A stretch of DNA of 36,931 nt from Nemertoderma westbladi. Taxonomy: Eukaryota > Xenacoelomorpha > Nemertodermatida > Nemertodermatidae. The position numbers and the translations under genes were made by a program. Position 1 is the first letter of the stretch, and every line of letters starts with the position of its first letter. Positions 20,041 to 30,163 of the stretch are shown one piece after another. The notes under the pieces are model-generated. The model was not told the origin of the DNA. It saw only the letters and a program-made list of their open reading frames with translations, and made no database searches. The stretch spans positions 1-36,931 of the forward strand of contig JAUCBJ010001925.1 in the NCBI GenBank assembly GCA_032718475.1, in the 5' to 3' direction.

Positions 20041-21540
20041 TTGCCTTGGTTCCCATTTATCGACCACTGAAGGATGAAAGCCGGGGTTGGGCTAGGCTGC
20101 AGCATTTAAAGCACTGTGCCCAAACAGTGCTGCCCCATCTAGGGATCGAACCCGGCCAACCCGGCGAACTAGACCAATCTGCATCCTGCATTAACTATAA
20201 CTATCCTGTTATAAACTATAGGCTTGTACACATTGAAATAACAACCCCGGAATCAAGCTTTTAACTTAACTTATCACTTAGGTTGTTATAGTTGTTATAT
20301 TTGTTATTTAGGCTTTTATCGCTGACTTTTTATTAAGCATTTATCATCCTTGTAACCGGTTCATAAATAAACTCTGGTCATTTCGCTGAAAAGTACTAGT
20401 TTTCATACAATGATGTAAGTAGTTAAAAACCCCTGGTACTACTTTTTATATCTATGTTATAATTTTGAACTGGTGGTTGATTTATAAACTGGGGTTTTCA
20501 AAAATTTATCCTTTTCAATTTCCGATAAAAAAAACTGGGAGTTGTACTAAACAGAATATAAAACTCCCGGGTTTATCAAATTAATGATAAATATTACTGG
20601 TCACTTTAGATTCCGCTTCTTGTACTGTTTGCAAGAGTTTGTGCGTCTGCATTATGTCATCTATAATTACTGTTTATGCGAACCTACAGACATAAAGACA
20701 CATAAAGTCACCGCAGCCATGTCGATTGGTACTTTAGTGGCTCTAAATGGTGGGATCAACTGCGCAAATTGAAAAAAACGAAACTAAATTTAATTTGAAA
20801 CATGTCCGGTCTTTTCTAACCAAAACAATAAAATACTTTATTTTATTTGCGACCAATTTACGTTGGAACCACTTTATTCAATCGTGGTCAATGTGCGGCG
20901 CCTCTATCGGGACTTCTGCTACAAAAGGAAGTCAAATTCCCCAGTGGATGCCTTTGGGACCAGAGGTCGGTTTTATGGTAACTTTCCAATAAGTTTCATT
21001 TAAACCTTTTTTATGTAGAAAAATTCTGTTCGGTAAACCACTGAGTCCGGACCTCCCCAATAGTTACTAATAAATCTCCAGTCTATTTACCACAATTAAA
21101 TATTCGTGGGAGTTTGTTAGAATTATAGGAAAGATCGCAATAAGCAGAGATGTCGGACTGCATAAATAACCAAATAAATGAGTTCAAATGAGGTTACATA
21201 ATGTCGTCTAAATTCATTTAAATACATTTAAAATTTAATTGTGAAACATCATGATTTTAATGTCAAAATACCATTAATATTAGTTTCTAAACAGTAATTT
21301 TGTCGTTAGTAATTAAATATCGATACATACCACACTTATTATTTTACTACGGCAAATTCTTGGCACCCAATGATGTATTTATTTATACTATCTGCGTTGG
21401 CCAAAAGTAAATAACAATTATAGTGGTGTGGACTTTAATTTAATGCGTTTACAAAATACAAAATATCAACGTAGACTGATCGGGTTTCCAATTTTCCGAT
21501 GTAATTATTAATGATTAATGTTAATGAATAACGTAAAGGT
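20041..21540. other. No gene recognised
   Basis: AT-rich intergenic sequence. It holds one copy of the TTCTAACCAAAACAATAAA motif at 20813-20832. A minus-strand B-box-like GGTTCGATCCC lies near 20140 without a tRNA fold. No coding sequence was recognised. Confidence 0.4.
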
Positions 21541-21544
21541 AAAG

Positions 21545-22128
21545 GGTCCCAAGCTGATGTTTAGGGCTGCCCTTAGTAGTCTTGTGTAACAAACATCAAT
21601 TCGGTGTTCTAAGTGATTTCGTCAGTGTCCCGGTCTCACCCCGTATAAAAGTACACTTTCCACTGTGGCTCGAAAGAACTTAGTCTTCAGGTGCCTGGAG
21701 AGATCTGATTCCCAGATGGTATCCATTTTTGATAGAGCTACCCATGCCTTTGCCTTCCTAACTTCTATGTCCTTTTTGCTACTCTCTATCCATGATCCTA
21801 GGTACTGGAATTCGTCAACCTTCCTTAGTTAATTATTATCAATTGTTGTCAAGTCCATTAAAAGTCATGAATTCGGACTTGGTAGCATTTATATGCAATC
21901 CAACCTCCTTAGCAGCCCACTCCACTTTATTCAGTAGAAGCTGCGCATCTGCTAGCGTTTAGAGACCAGGGCGATGTCATCCGCAAAGTCGGTGTCTGTG
22001 ACTGTAGTTTCCGGATATCTGGTGCTTCTATGATCATGTAATGTAAACCAAGGATCTCAACAGTTGTGGCCGCCCTCAGAATTCAGTTTCACCATCTGGT
22101 GAGAGTACCTGAGCGCTGAGCTTCTGAA
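21545..22128 (-). mobile_element. Family B LINE fragment with internal deletions
   Basis: Nucleotide-level match to the family B LINE at 30783-32571. Plus-strand words AAGCTGATGTTTAGGGCTGC, CTTCAGGTGCCTGGAGAGAT and GTCCTTTTTGCTACTCTCTA occur in the same order in both. Several internal pieces are missing, and indels break the frame. It stops where the TGTGGAGCGAGCC repeat begins at 22129, which appears to have inserted into it. Confidence 0.8.
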
Positions 22129-22378
22129 TGTGGAGCGAGCCACGAAAGTAAGCGAGCTTAGCATCCAGGTACCACTATAACTCAATCGGTGTGTCTGTCG
22201 TTCTGTTGTGTTCAATTTTAAAGGTTAATAACTCAGCCAAATCTCGATGAAATCTATCCAAACTTTGTAGACATGTAGTCGGGCAAAAGTTTAGAAATTT
22301 TCCAAGTTGAATTTGGGTGGGGTCTTCGTGTACCACCTGTCTAACTGTCATGCAATTATAATAAATTAATCTATCCAA
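22129..22378 (+). repeat. TGTGGGGCGAGCC family, copy 2
   Basis: Starts TGTGGAGCGAGCCACGAAAG inside a family B LINE fragment. Shares AACTCAATCGGTGTGTCTGT, GGTTAATAACTCAGCCAAAT and AATTTTCCAAGTTGAATTTG-like words with the copy at 25946. It has no central tandem repeats. Non-coding. Confidence 0.65.
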
Positions 22379-22399
22379 AATTATTACCTGGTCGCTAGG

Positions 22400-22710
22400 A
22401 GACTGCAGGATATATACCGTACTGCAGTACTGCTATTGCTGTACGTGGTAGGCCTAGCTTTCAAGGCTGGTTGTCAGGGTGCAGGGTGGTACTGCAGTAT
22501 TGGTACGTGCGGTGGTAGGGCTGTAGGGTAGACCTGCAATCGCCAGATGTCTGAATTGCGATGTTGCGACTATTCAGCCAGTAGCTATATCATGTACGGT
22601 GCTGTAATATTATTAAACAGATGTTTAGCAGTACCGGTACTGCTGTACTGGTGCAGTGGTACCGTAACCGCAACCGTACCTGTACTGCTGTAGGTTACAG
22701 GTACTGTCTT
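22400..22710. repeat. Low-complexity palindromic GTACTGCAGTAC region
   Basis: Dense self-complementary words: TACTGCAGTACTGC, CAGTACCGGTACTG, GCAGTGGTACCG. Similar words cluster near 7040 and 11200. No gene seen. Confidence 0.5.
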
Positions 22711-22779
22711 CAGGTCGTTCGCGCCACCCACCCATCGGCTCGGCAGCAGCAACCATGGAAGTTTTGATATTATGCGGAC

Positions 22780-23515
22780 TTACAGACTTAACAGGTTAAG
22801 GTTGTAAGGACTACAAACCTAGACACACCTAACTCCAGATGACTTTTCTGAATCTGGACTACTTAACTTAGATAGTAGAGTTAAGCAGCTACGCCTTAAC
22901 CATGTGCATAAAGTGTATAATGGTAAATGTCCTAATTACCTAAAACAAAAATTCAACAGAGTACGCGATACACACTCTTACAGTACCAGAGCTAGTGCTT
23001 CAAACTTCTACCTCCCGAATTGTAAATCCTTTGAGTCTGATACTTTCTTTTTTAACGGCATTAAAAATTGGAACGCTCTGCCTAATGAAATTAAAAACCT
23101 AGATAATCAACATTCTTTTAAATCTGCAGTTAAATCTCACCTCCGTGTGCAATGTAAAAATAGGTACAATAGTCCTACAGTAAGTTATTAGTTTATTAAT
23201 TATTTACTATTTATACTGTAATTACGTTTTATAATAAATTGTTCTGTACATTACATCTTTATCGTTGAGTCGGGCATTGTCACGCTCTCGGTAAAGTTGT
23301 ACATTACATAGTGTAATTACGTTTTATATGGGCTTTAGGTTAGCGTAGTGTAATATTGTATTTGTAACCAAGTAACATAAAGGACCCCCTTGGAAATAAG
23401 CTGCAAAGCTTTAGGGGTAATCCTATTTGTTATGTTGGACAATACCTTTATACCGGTACATTGTTTGGTGTATTTGTTATTGTTTTTACATAATGTATAA
23501 ATAAATCTATCTATG
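22780..23515 (+). mobile_element. LINE 3' fragment (CR1/Jockey-like)
   Basis: Plus-strand C-terminal end of a LINE ORF: SESGLLNLDSRVKQLRLNHV, HKVYNGKCPNYLKQKFNRV, HSYSTRASASNFYLP, FFFNGIKNWNALPNEIKNL, with a stop at 23191. The NxLPxEI motif marks the conserved end of CR1-type elements. A 3' UTR of ~320 bp includes GGACCCCCTTGGAAATAAGC and ends near AATAAATCTATCTATG. 5'-truncated copy. Confidence 0.75.
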
Positions 23516-23519
23516 ACTT

Positions 23520-24129
23520 GTGTAAGTGGCTTGTGAAACGGACTGACAGATTGTCAGGTTGTACCAGCTGACCTTTATTCCATGGTTCCGGTACCCACTA
23601 TACACTAACTGCACTACCCCTATACACACACAGCAACGTGTTGGAATTGTACTCAAACAACTCGCCATCAAGGCCACCCCCTCTGTCTGTCGCAGTGTCG
23701 TTGGCGACCTGGACTTTTATTGTATCGCTACTGCGCTAGCGCTACAGTTAAACTGGACTAACCGAGGAGCTACAGTACAGTAAGACTGGAGAATGCATGG
23801 AACTTTTTGAGTAGTTTGAATGTGGACTTCTATGACATCGATGCCAAGCTGCCAATGCGAAAGTTTTTTTAAAGTAACGGTAACTCACTGCCATCACCCG
23901 GTGTCCAGAGTCCAGCCACGTTTGCCTTGACATGTTGCCCTTGACACGGCTCCGAGCTTCCGGCTCGGGTGCAACAGATGCCCTGCCACACATTAACTCA
24001 TGTTTATGTTCGCCCCAAACTGCCAAATCTCTGCGGCGTATTCTGTCGAAGGGCTTCGAACCGTACCCGTAACGTTAGGCGGATGCCGGTAAAGAATTAA
24101 GACTTAAGTGACGTGAGATCGGATGGATC
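23520..24129. other. No gene recognised
   Basis: Somewhat GC-richer stretch (23700-24080) without recognisable coding motifs on either strand. The open frame 24026-23748 on the minus strand has no visible domain or splice context. Confidence 0.3.
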
Positions 24130-24141
24130 ATTCTATGGTTA

Positions 24142-24293
24142 CTACTAGGATCGGCATGCTGCATTGCAGCTGCATTTTTAAGAATGCTGTGCCGGCTTGT
24201 CAACAAAATTGCGCCGCCACAACTCCCTATCACCCATGACATTTGCTAGATCATCCGCATCTTTAAGGCCAGTGTCCTTTAAGATGCGTCTCA
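24142..24293 (-). mobile_element. Very short family A LINE insertion with 12-bp target duplication
   Basis: 152 bp of the family A 3' end (CTACTAGGATCGGCATGCTG up to AAGATGCGTCTCAA on the plus strand) flanked by perfect direct repeats ATTCTATGGTTA at 24130-24141 and 24294-24305. The tail on the element's own strand is CCTAGTAGT. It is a clean example of a severely 5'-truncated insertion and fixes the 3' terminus of the family. Confidence 0.9.
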
Positions 24294-24305
24294 ATTCTAT
24301 GGTTA

Positions 24306-25140
24306 AGTTTAGTTAGTGTACCAGCCAGCCAGCCAGTTTGTCACAGTGTCGCCCACGTGGTAATAAAAACTTTGGTAAATATTGAATGATATAATAGGAA
24401 TAGGGACAGATGGGGAGGGGGTGGGGGGGCTTTCGATGCAATAAAAATTCATCCCTCTCCAGGTGAAAATCAAAGCCAAACAGCTGATTACTAATTTGTT
24501 ATTTGTTTAGTGGCGGCCCACACCCTAATTAAGATTTGATCGATGTAATGTCATTGTATTGTTTTTTTTTGTTATAGTATATTAGGTCGTTAATAAATTA
24601 GAATATTTATTTAATTATTCCATTGTTGAATAAATATATTAGTTGGATAATAACTATATACGTCATTGTTCATAAAATAGAACTTTATTTATAGGGCCTA
24701 GCGTTACGGCACGGGTGATTTTGAATAAAATGAAATTCTGTATTAACCTCGCTACGCTCGGTAAATAAAATATCTCAAGTCTAGTGAAAATAATGTTCTA
24801 CATTATTTACCATGCAATAAATAATTTAAAGTGCAAATGAACAATGGCGAATCTAATTTTATTTATTTGTGGGTAATTATTTGTAATTATGCACTTAAAC
24901 TTTCTAGAACAACCTAATAATGACGCGGTGACATATTGGATATACTGGAAATAGATAGTATAAATGTATGGCGTAGGGACATACTGAGAAATAATGTCGC
25001 ACTCCGATATAAAGTTGGAAAATATGTCGCCCTGGCGATTTGATAGTACAAAATTAATTCCGTACAAATAAATAAAAATGGATATGAATTTCATCAATAT
25101 TCCTAGACATCACTATTAAAGTGATTAATTAATTAAGTTA
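24306..25140. other. No gene recognised
   Basis: AT-rich sequence with a short G-rich patch at 24410-24430 (GGGGAGGGGGTGGGGGGGC). No coding motif was recognised; the minus-strand frame 25097-24807 is low-complexity hydrophobic sequence. Confidence 0.4.
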
Positions 25141-25149
25141 AGCGTTCGG

Positions 25150-25300
25150 AACCCCATGCTCCATGCTGAGTGAGAGGATAGCCCATGACTTTCTTGAGAA
25201 GTCTCTTACTAAGGAACACCGGTCTTGAAGATGCGGATGATCTCGTGGAAGTCATGGAGTTGTGGCCGCGCAATTTTGTCGATAAGCCGGCATAGCATTT
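25150..25300 (+). mobile_element. Family A LINE fragment, plus strand
   Basis: Codes, with gaps, MTFLRSLL and NTGLEDADDLVEVMELWP followed by NFVDKPA, matching the family A C-terminus in the opposite orientation to most copies in this region. Non-functional. Confidence 0.7.
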
Positions 25301-25327
25301 CAATGTACAATTGTGGATTGCTTATAA

Positions 25328-25356
25328 AGGCCCTCGTGCTGCGCGAAGGTCCCCAA
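25328..25356. repeat. CTCGTGCTGCGCGAAGG hairpin motif
   Basis: CCCTCGTGCTGCGCGAAGGT is almost the same as the motif at 26596-26615 near the end of the TGTGGGG family copy 3. It may be a stray 3' terminus of that family sitting between two LINE fragments. Confidence 0.45.
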
Positions 25357-25622
25357 CGTGTCACAATGTAACAATCCACTACCAGCGAGAATTAGTTCTG
25401 GTATGCCATTAGGATTTCCAGCACTGTAGGCCTACCTGTAGGCTCTATGTATGGAGTCGAATTCTTTCTTGAAGTCCACAAATGTCAGGACTGCGCGGGG
25501 AAATGCTTTTACTTAATTCCTTCAATCAGTCTCCGTAGCGCAAGTATCTGAGCTATTGTTGATTTGGTCGAAATCAATTTTGACTCTTACTCAGCAGTTT
25601 CTCAAAAGTGATTCTATTTATT
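25357..25622 (-). mobile_element. Family B LINE fragment, RT region
   Basis: Plus-strand words TGGAGTCGAATTCTTTCTTG, AATTCCTTCAATCAGTCTCC and AGCTATTGTTGATTTGGTCG follow those of the family B RT region at 31865-32100. It covers the equivalent of RT motif A (KKAFDSI) but is broken by indels. It ends about 50 bp from the host exon donor at 25672. Confidence 0.75.
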
Positions 25623-25671
25623 TTTAATAATTACAGCAAACTCAACGTTATTAATATATTTATTTCCTAAC

Positions 25672-25838
25672 CTTATGTATTGCTTCCTCCACGCTTTTTT
25701 GTAAAGACAGTTGTTGCATCATTATTTCAACGAAGGACGAGTAGTTAATTACTCTAAGTGATTGGAGTTCCCCTGTACGAGGAGCTGCACTGGTCACGGC
25801 CTGTTGGGTCGCGGCATTTCTTTCAACACCTAATTTAT
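25672..25838 (-). CDS. Internal exon of an unrecognised coiled-coil gene
   Basis: On the minus strand an acceptor TTTCTTTCTTAG precedes an open frame KLGVERNAATQQAVTSAAP, then TGELQSLRVINYSSFVEIMM and SLQKSVEEAIHK, and ends at AAG with donor GTTAGG. The exon is 167 bp (two bases completing a codon plus 55 codons). It ends in phase 0, compatible with the terminal exon at 16953. The content is helical, Q- and E-rich, with no transposon motif. Earlier exons would lie to the right but were not identified. No family is recognised. Confidence 0.55.
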
Positions 25839-25901
25839 CTAAGAAAGAAAATATAATTTGAATTTAATCAGAATTTAAGACATTACTTTATTACGCACGT
25901 T

Positions 25902-25924
25902 ATTTTCTAACCAAAACAATAAAC
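25902..25924 (+). repeat. TTCTAACCAAAACAATAAAC motif copy
   Basis: Exact copy of the 20-bp core in the same orientation as the others (see 19511-19617), 20 bp upstream of the TGTGGGG family copy 3. Confidence 0.7.
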
Positions 25925-25945
25925 TGATGTGAAAAGAACATGTTC

Positions 25946-26632
25946 TGTGGGGCGAGCCAAGAAAGTGTGCGAGCTTCGCATACGGCTACCAATAACTCAT
26001 TCGGTGTGTCTGTTGATGGTTGATCTGTTGTGTCCAATAATTTAAAAGTTAATAACTCAGCCAAATGTTAATTAAATCTAACCAAACCTGGTACACATGT
26101 TGTTTGGAAAAACTTTAAAAATTTTCAATAAGATTTTTAAAAATTATCCAAGTTGAATTTGCGTGTGGCCTTTGACAAGCTAAGATAAAAGCAGTTAATT
26201 AAGTTGATTAAGGTAAAAAATAGCATTTTTCTGCCGTCCCTTTAATGGAAATTAATTATTTTCTAGTATTTGATTTAAATAATTATACTTAAAAATTATA
26301 CAGCTGCAATCCGCATACCCCATTCCATTATACTGTAGTTTTAATTAGTTCAAGTGATTTACTTTAAGAAAAAATATGTTTTTAATTGATATAAACGTAA
26401 TTAAGTTATCAAAATGCAACCGTCTCTCCACACCCTATACTTCCAGCTCCACACTCCTGCAGGGCTAGCGTGCTTGCTATTGCCTAGCTGGGAAAACTAG
26501 TCAAATCTACTTCACCACTGCTAGAGCAAAGGGTAATTACATCTATATGAGCCTCAACCCCTAAAATATGTAATTCATTTGTATTTCATAACTGAGCCTC
26601 GTGCTGCGCGAAGGCTCCACGAACGTGTTATT
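25946..26632 (+). repeat. TGTGGGGCGAGCC family, copy 3, probable full length
   Basis: Starts TGTGGGGCGAGCCAAGAAAG, shares the AACTCATTCGGTGTGTCTGT and TTAATAACTCAGCCAAATG blocks with copy 2, and probably ends near GAGCCTCGTGCTGCGCGAAG plus GCTCC at 26595-26619. That end can fold as a GAGCC/GGCTC hairpin on either strand. The left boundary of the inverted-repeat arm (26394) falls inside it, so only its 3' part is present in the other arm. Confidence 0.5.
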
Positions 26633-28028
26633 TGTGTCGAATCTCCCTCATTAATTTAATTTTTTTGGAATAAGTTTCAAAATCCCCCTTTTTCTTAAAA
26701 ACATATATTCTTGAGGAAAACGGAAGGAAGATAAACTCGTATGTGTATTTTTGATGGTTAACCACATTTATCGACAATGGCTTTAGTGATAATGGTTTAA
26801 TTTTAGTTCCGAAAACACAATGAATGGCAATGTTTAAATTTGTAAAATCTAATCGTTTAAAAGTAACGGCTGCGCCCAAGAATAAATATTACCCTCAAAA
26901 CTCGGGCGTACTACTACTACTACTAGGATCGGCATGCTACATTGCAGCTGCATTTTTAAGAATGCTGTGCCGGCTTATCGACAAAATTGCACCGCCACAA
27001 CTCCCTATCACCCATGACATTTGCTAGATCATCCGCATCTTCCAGGCCAGTGTCCTTTAAGATGCGTCTCAAGAAAGTCGTGGGCTGTCCACCATGCTTA
27101 TACACTCCATGAGGCTGCCAAAGTACAAGATTATGCACTGGCTGGTCCTCACGGCGAAAGCAATGTCCTGCAAAGCGGAGGCGATTTTGTTCTAGTGTCA
27201 AGCTTGGGGGAACCAATGAGACACCTCCAATGTCTTATAGTGTCTGGTTGGAGATGTGTGCATTGTACTTGACACAATGAACCCGGCGTAGCATTCTTGT
27301 GAATGTGCCATCCAGAGATTTGGTGTCCTCAGCAGTTAGAGCCCAGCACGGACTCCCATAGAGGAGTACTGGAACTACTGCTGCTCTAAATAATCGGACC
27401 TTAAGTCTTCCTCTACTTCCAAATCCTGGAAAGCCTATTTAAGGCTGACCATGCCTTTCCCTTACGTATTCGAAGGTCCTCGCCTGACTTCCGGATCCAT
27501 GATCCCAGGTAACAGAAGTCATCCACATGCTCAAGCATACCATCTTTTGAGCTTGTGCTCATCCGATCAGAGACTTGCTGAGGACTTTCAAAGTTAACTG
27601 TGAAAATTTTGGTTTTTCTGGAGTTAATAAAAAGACCAACACTAGAAGCATCATGTTCTAATGAGCTGAGGAACCGTTGGGCTCCCTCTAGTGATTCTGA
27701 GAGTACTCCTAAGTCAACAGCAAAGTCTAGATCAGTTAGGTACTTGCCAGGAATAAATACCACATCACGCCCAAGAATAAATATTACCCTCAAAACTCGG
27801 GCTTTATTTTAGTTGTACTAACGAGTATTGACTCTAATGTTGTTGAAAACAGATACTTGTTCTAAAATATAATTATAATTATACAAAAAGACACTTACAC
27901 ATAATCACCGGCACGCTTATCAATGCTAAAACAATAAAAGCTATCAAAATGATCCATTTTGCTCCAATCATTTTGTTCTGTATAATTTTAGTATTATCGT
28001 TAATTTTAATTAAATTAGAAAAATCCAT
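26628..28028 (-). CDS. Predicted two-exon small membrane protein, left copy
   Basis: Mirror of the right-arm gene. Exon 1 is 28028-27899 and exon 2 is 26869-26628, joined in phase (ATG T + CC GTT). The product is about 123 residues from the ATG: a short N-terminal part starting MDFSNLIKINDNTKII, one transmembrane helix AKWIILIAFIVLALISVPVI, then an ~80-residue basic, beta-rich tail ending MREIRHK. Donor GTAAGT is perfect and acceptor GGGCGCAG is acceptable. The frame is open upstream of the ATG by 35 codons, so a further 5' exon is possible. No family is recognised. The intron carries a LINE insertion. Confidence 0.4.
26908..27767 (-). mobile_element. Family A LINE in an intron, left-arm copy
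   Basis: 5'-truncated 860-bp LINE on the same strand as the host gene, flanked by a 35-bp direct repeat (26873-26907 and 27768-27802) starting GCCCGAGTTTTGAGGGTAAT on the gene strand. It codes the end of RT, with a degenerate motif C (DLDFAVDLGV instead of FADD), YLGSWIRKSGEDLRIRKGKA, then after frame breaks RFAGHCFRREDQPVHNLVLW and WRCNFVDKPAQHS with stop, and ends in (TAG)n. Confidence 0.88.
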
Positions 28029-28699
28029 TTGATAGTGTGCTCTCACAATCGTTTTGTATTTTATAGCGAACCCATTGTTTTCGGAACTAAAACTATTTTG
28101 GTTCACTTTCCCACCTAACCGTTTAAAAATCTACGAGATTAAGTATCCTTAATCAGGTAGTGAACTATCCGATACCTAATAGCGTACCTCAATGTGTTAG
28201 ATTAACGATACCAAAGTACCACCCAGTTGGCCAATCAGAAATGCTTCCTGAAGTAAGCCCAATCTGCTACCGCAAACCAGAATCAATCCAATGTTAGTAA
28301 TAGTGTGAGCAATCTCAAAGCTGATTGGTTAGATATGGTGATTCCCGGTTTGAAATCCATAGCATGGAACTAATGTAAATACGTCATCAGCTTTTATTCT
28401 CATTTCCTCTTTCCTGTACTTACAAGCCAATGCAAAACAATATTATCTGTTATGCCAATTCTAGGAGTAAAGGGATAATATTAATGGGAAGTGGAGTTTA
28501 CTGAGGTGGTGTAACTGTAACATTTATACAAAATATGTGTGAAGAAACCGGGGTATTATTTATGATGTATTACAACAGTTCTTCTATTGATTCCGCTAAG
28601 CTAAATTTATATTTAAAATTCTTACGTTAATGTGGTTATAGTACGTGATGTGGTAAATAGTAGGGTAACTCGTAAGTTAGATTGTAGTGAGGCTATAAT

Positions 28700-29020
28700 T
28701 AATACATTAAGGTATGTATGGTATCTTAGGCGCGAGGCTGTGTGTGGTGAGGCTGTGTCGTCTGTGGTAAACCTTACGGTGTGGTAAGGCCGTGTTTGGT
28801 AAACCTCACTGTGTGGTAAGGCTTGGTGGTAATTTATTGGGGTTAAGTAAGGTTAGGTGGTAAACATTAAGGTGTGGTAACGTTTTATTTAGTAAACCTC
28901 AAGATGTGGTAAGGCTGTGTTTGGTAAACCCCACGGCTTGGTGTTATATAGCGGGGTTAAGGCTATGTGGTAAACATTAAGCTATGTGGTAAAGCTGTGT
29001 GTGGTAATTTTCATGTTGAG
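28700..29020. repeat. GTGGTAA minisatellite
   Basis: Degenerate units of TGTGGTAAGGCTGTGTTTGG followed by TAAACCTCAC repeat about ten times. A longer block beginning GGGGTTAAG recurs at 28850 and 28953. Strand-asymmetric (G/T-rich on plus). Confidence 0.8.
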
Positions 29021-29059
29021 ATTCATGTGTTATTTTATTTTGAAACTATGTGAAATTTC

Positions 29060-29450
29060 ACAATGGTGGTTTTCGTGGTGTGAATTCATTTCTGATATCA
29101 GTTTTAATGCTTGGGAAAATCTAGTCTGCCTGCCGCTGTCAGGCTGTCCGTTTGTCTGTTGGTTTGTCCATCAAAATTTAATAAAACACACGACATAGCT
29201 AAAATTGTCGCTATGGGGGTTTTCCTGATTAATCATTTCATTTCCAATGTGAGTTTTTATGTTTGGTGATATCTTGTCTGCCTATCTGTCAGTTTATGGT
29301 TGTCTGTCGGTATGTCTGTCTGTCTGTGGGTATGTCTGTCAACAATACAAAACATGACCGAGCTAAATTTTCCATGTGTGCGTTTTTGTGGTCGCTGAAT
29401 TCATTTCCGATGTCAGTTTTGGTGTTTGGCGAAATCTAGTCTATCTATCT
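29060..29450. repeat. ~155-bp tandem units with GTCT microsatellite
   Basis: ATTCATTTC(T/C)GAT(A/G)TCAGTTTT-like starts at 29084, 29236 and 29399 (spacing 152 and 163). Each unit holds a (GTCT)n tract and an AACA(C/T)GAC(A/C)(T/G)AGCTAAA block. The period and the microsatellite resemble central repeats of HINE-type elements, but no conserved terminus was found here. Confidence 0.7.
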
Positions 29451-29575
29451 GTGTGGAAACACATTTTTTTGTTTAAATAATGTTCTTTAGATTTTAATGA
29501 AAACATACATACAATACAAACATCATATCTCCAAAAGTAACCATGATGAGAAATTATAACTGACATATTCGGGCC

Positions 29576-29902
29576 CATGTGAAGAATACCAGACTTTCTG
29601 CCGTTATATTTCACTTTGCAGTTACCCCCATGTGAAGAATACCAGGTTTTCACCAAAAATATAGGTTACAGAAGGGCTGAATCTAACCAAAACAATAAAC
29701 TAATTAGCATATGTACAGGTTATAAGACAGAAATAAGCGCTATAAAACACTTCATAAAGATAAAATAAAAAAAATAAAAAATCTTCATATATAAATATAT
29801 ATAAATAAATATAAATATAAATATAATAAAATAAAAATAAAATAAAATATATGTAAATAAAAGTTCGACCGAAAAGTGAAATCCTGGTATCCTTCACATG
29901 GG
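29576..29902. repeat. Inverted CCCATGTGAAGAATACCAGG repeats around an AT-rich core
   Basis: CCCATGTGAAGAATACCAG occurs at 29576 and 29628 on plus and, as CCCATGTGAAGGATACCAGG, on minus at 29902-29883. The right-hand plus copy continues GTTTTCACC..GGTTACAGAAGGG..TCTAACCAAAACAATAAAC, linking it to the dispersed motif. The layout suggests a foldback/MITE-like element of about 330 bp with an AT-rich centre. Confidence 0.5.
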
Positions 29903-30163
29903 CGGGTAGCAAGGTTCACCATTGAGAGTTATAGGTTACATCGAATGGTATACCATAGGCCTATAGGAATAGGGCACTGTGAGCATTTGTTATACTTACT
30001 TACTAATGATGGTTTTTTTTGTCTGATGGCATTACTGATAGAATGTAGGCCTACACTATTTTTAAATAAATAAATTGGAGTTGAGCTGTTAGTGCAACTG
30101 TAATTAAAGATGTAATATTATGGTTTTGTTCAGAAATGGAAAAAATGAGAAAGCGCGTCACCG

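Larger units (their letters stand above)
26394..28556. repeat. Left arm of a 2163-bp inverted repeat
   Basis: Every position x matches the complement of 61128-x in 32572-34734. The offset is constant from end to end, so there are no indels. All long segments I compared (outer ~230 bp, LINE, exon frames, inner ~120 bp) are identical. Both boundaries are sharp. Spacer 4015 bp. Confidence 0.95.

Noticed and set aside
19843-20067. Minus-strand frame with repeated KQSGRVYCGRSP
   Set aside because: Translation of the 63-bp tandem repeat; no start context or conservation evidence.
20095-20170. tRNA-like B box GGTTCGATCCC on the minus strand
   Set aside because: The A-box candidate is too close, and no cloverleaf can be drawn; at most an old SINE head.
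24807-25097. 96-residue minus-strand frame with a signal-like start
   Set aside because: Low-complexity AT-derived sequence and no conserved motif; no splice sites noted.
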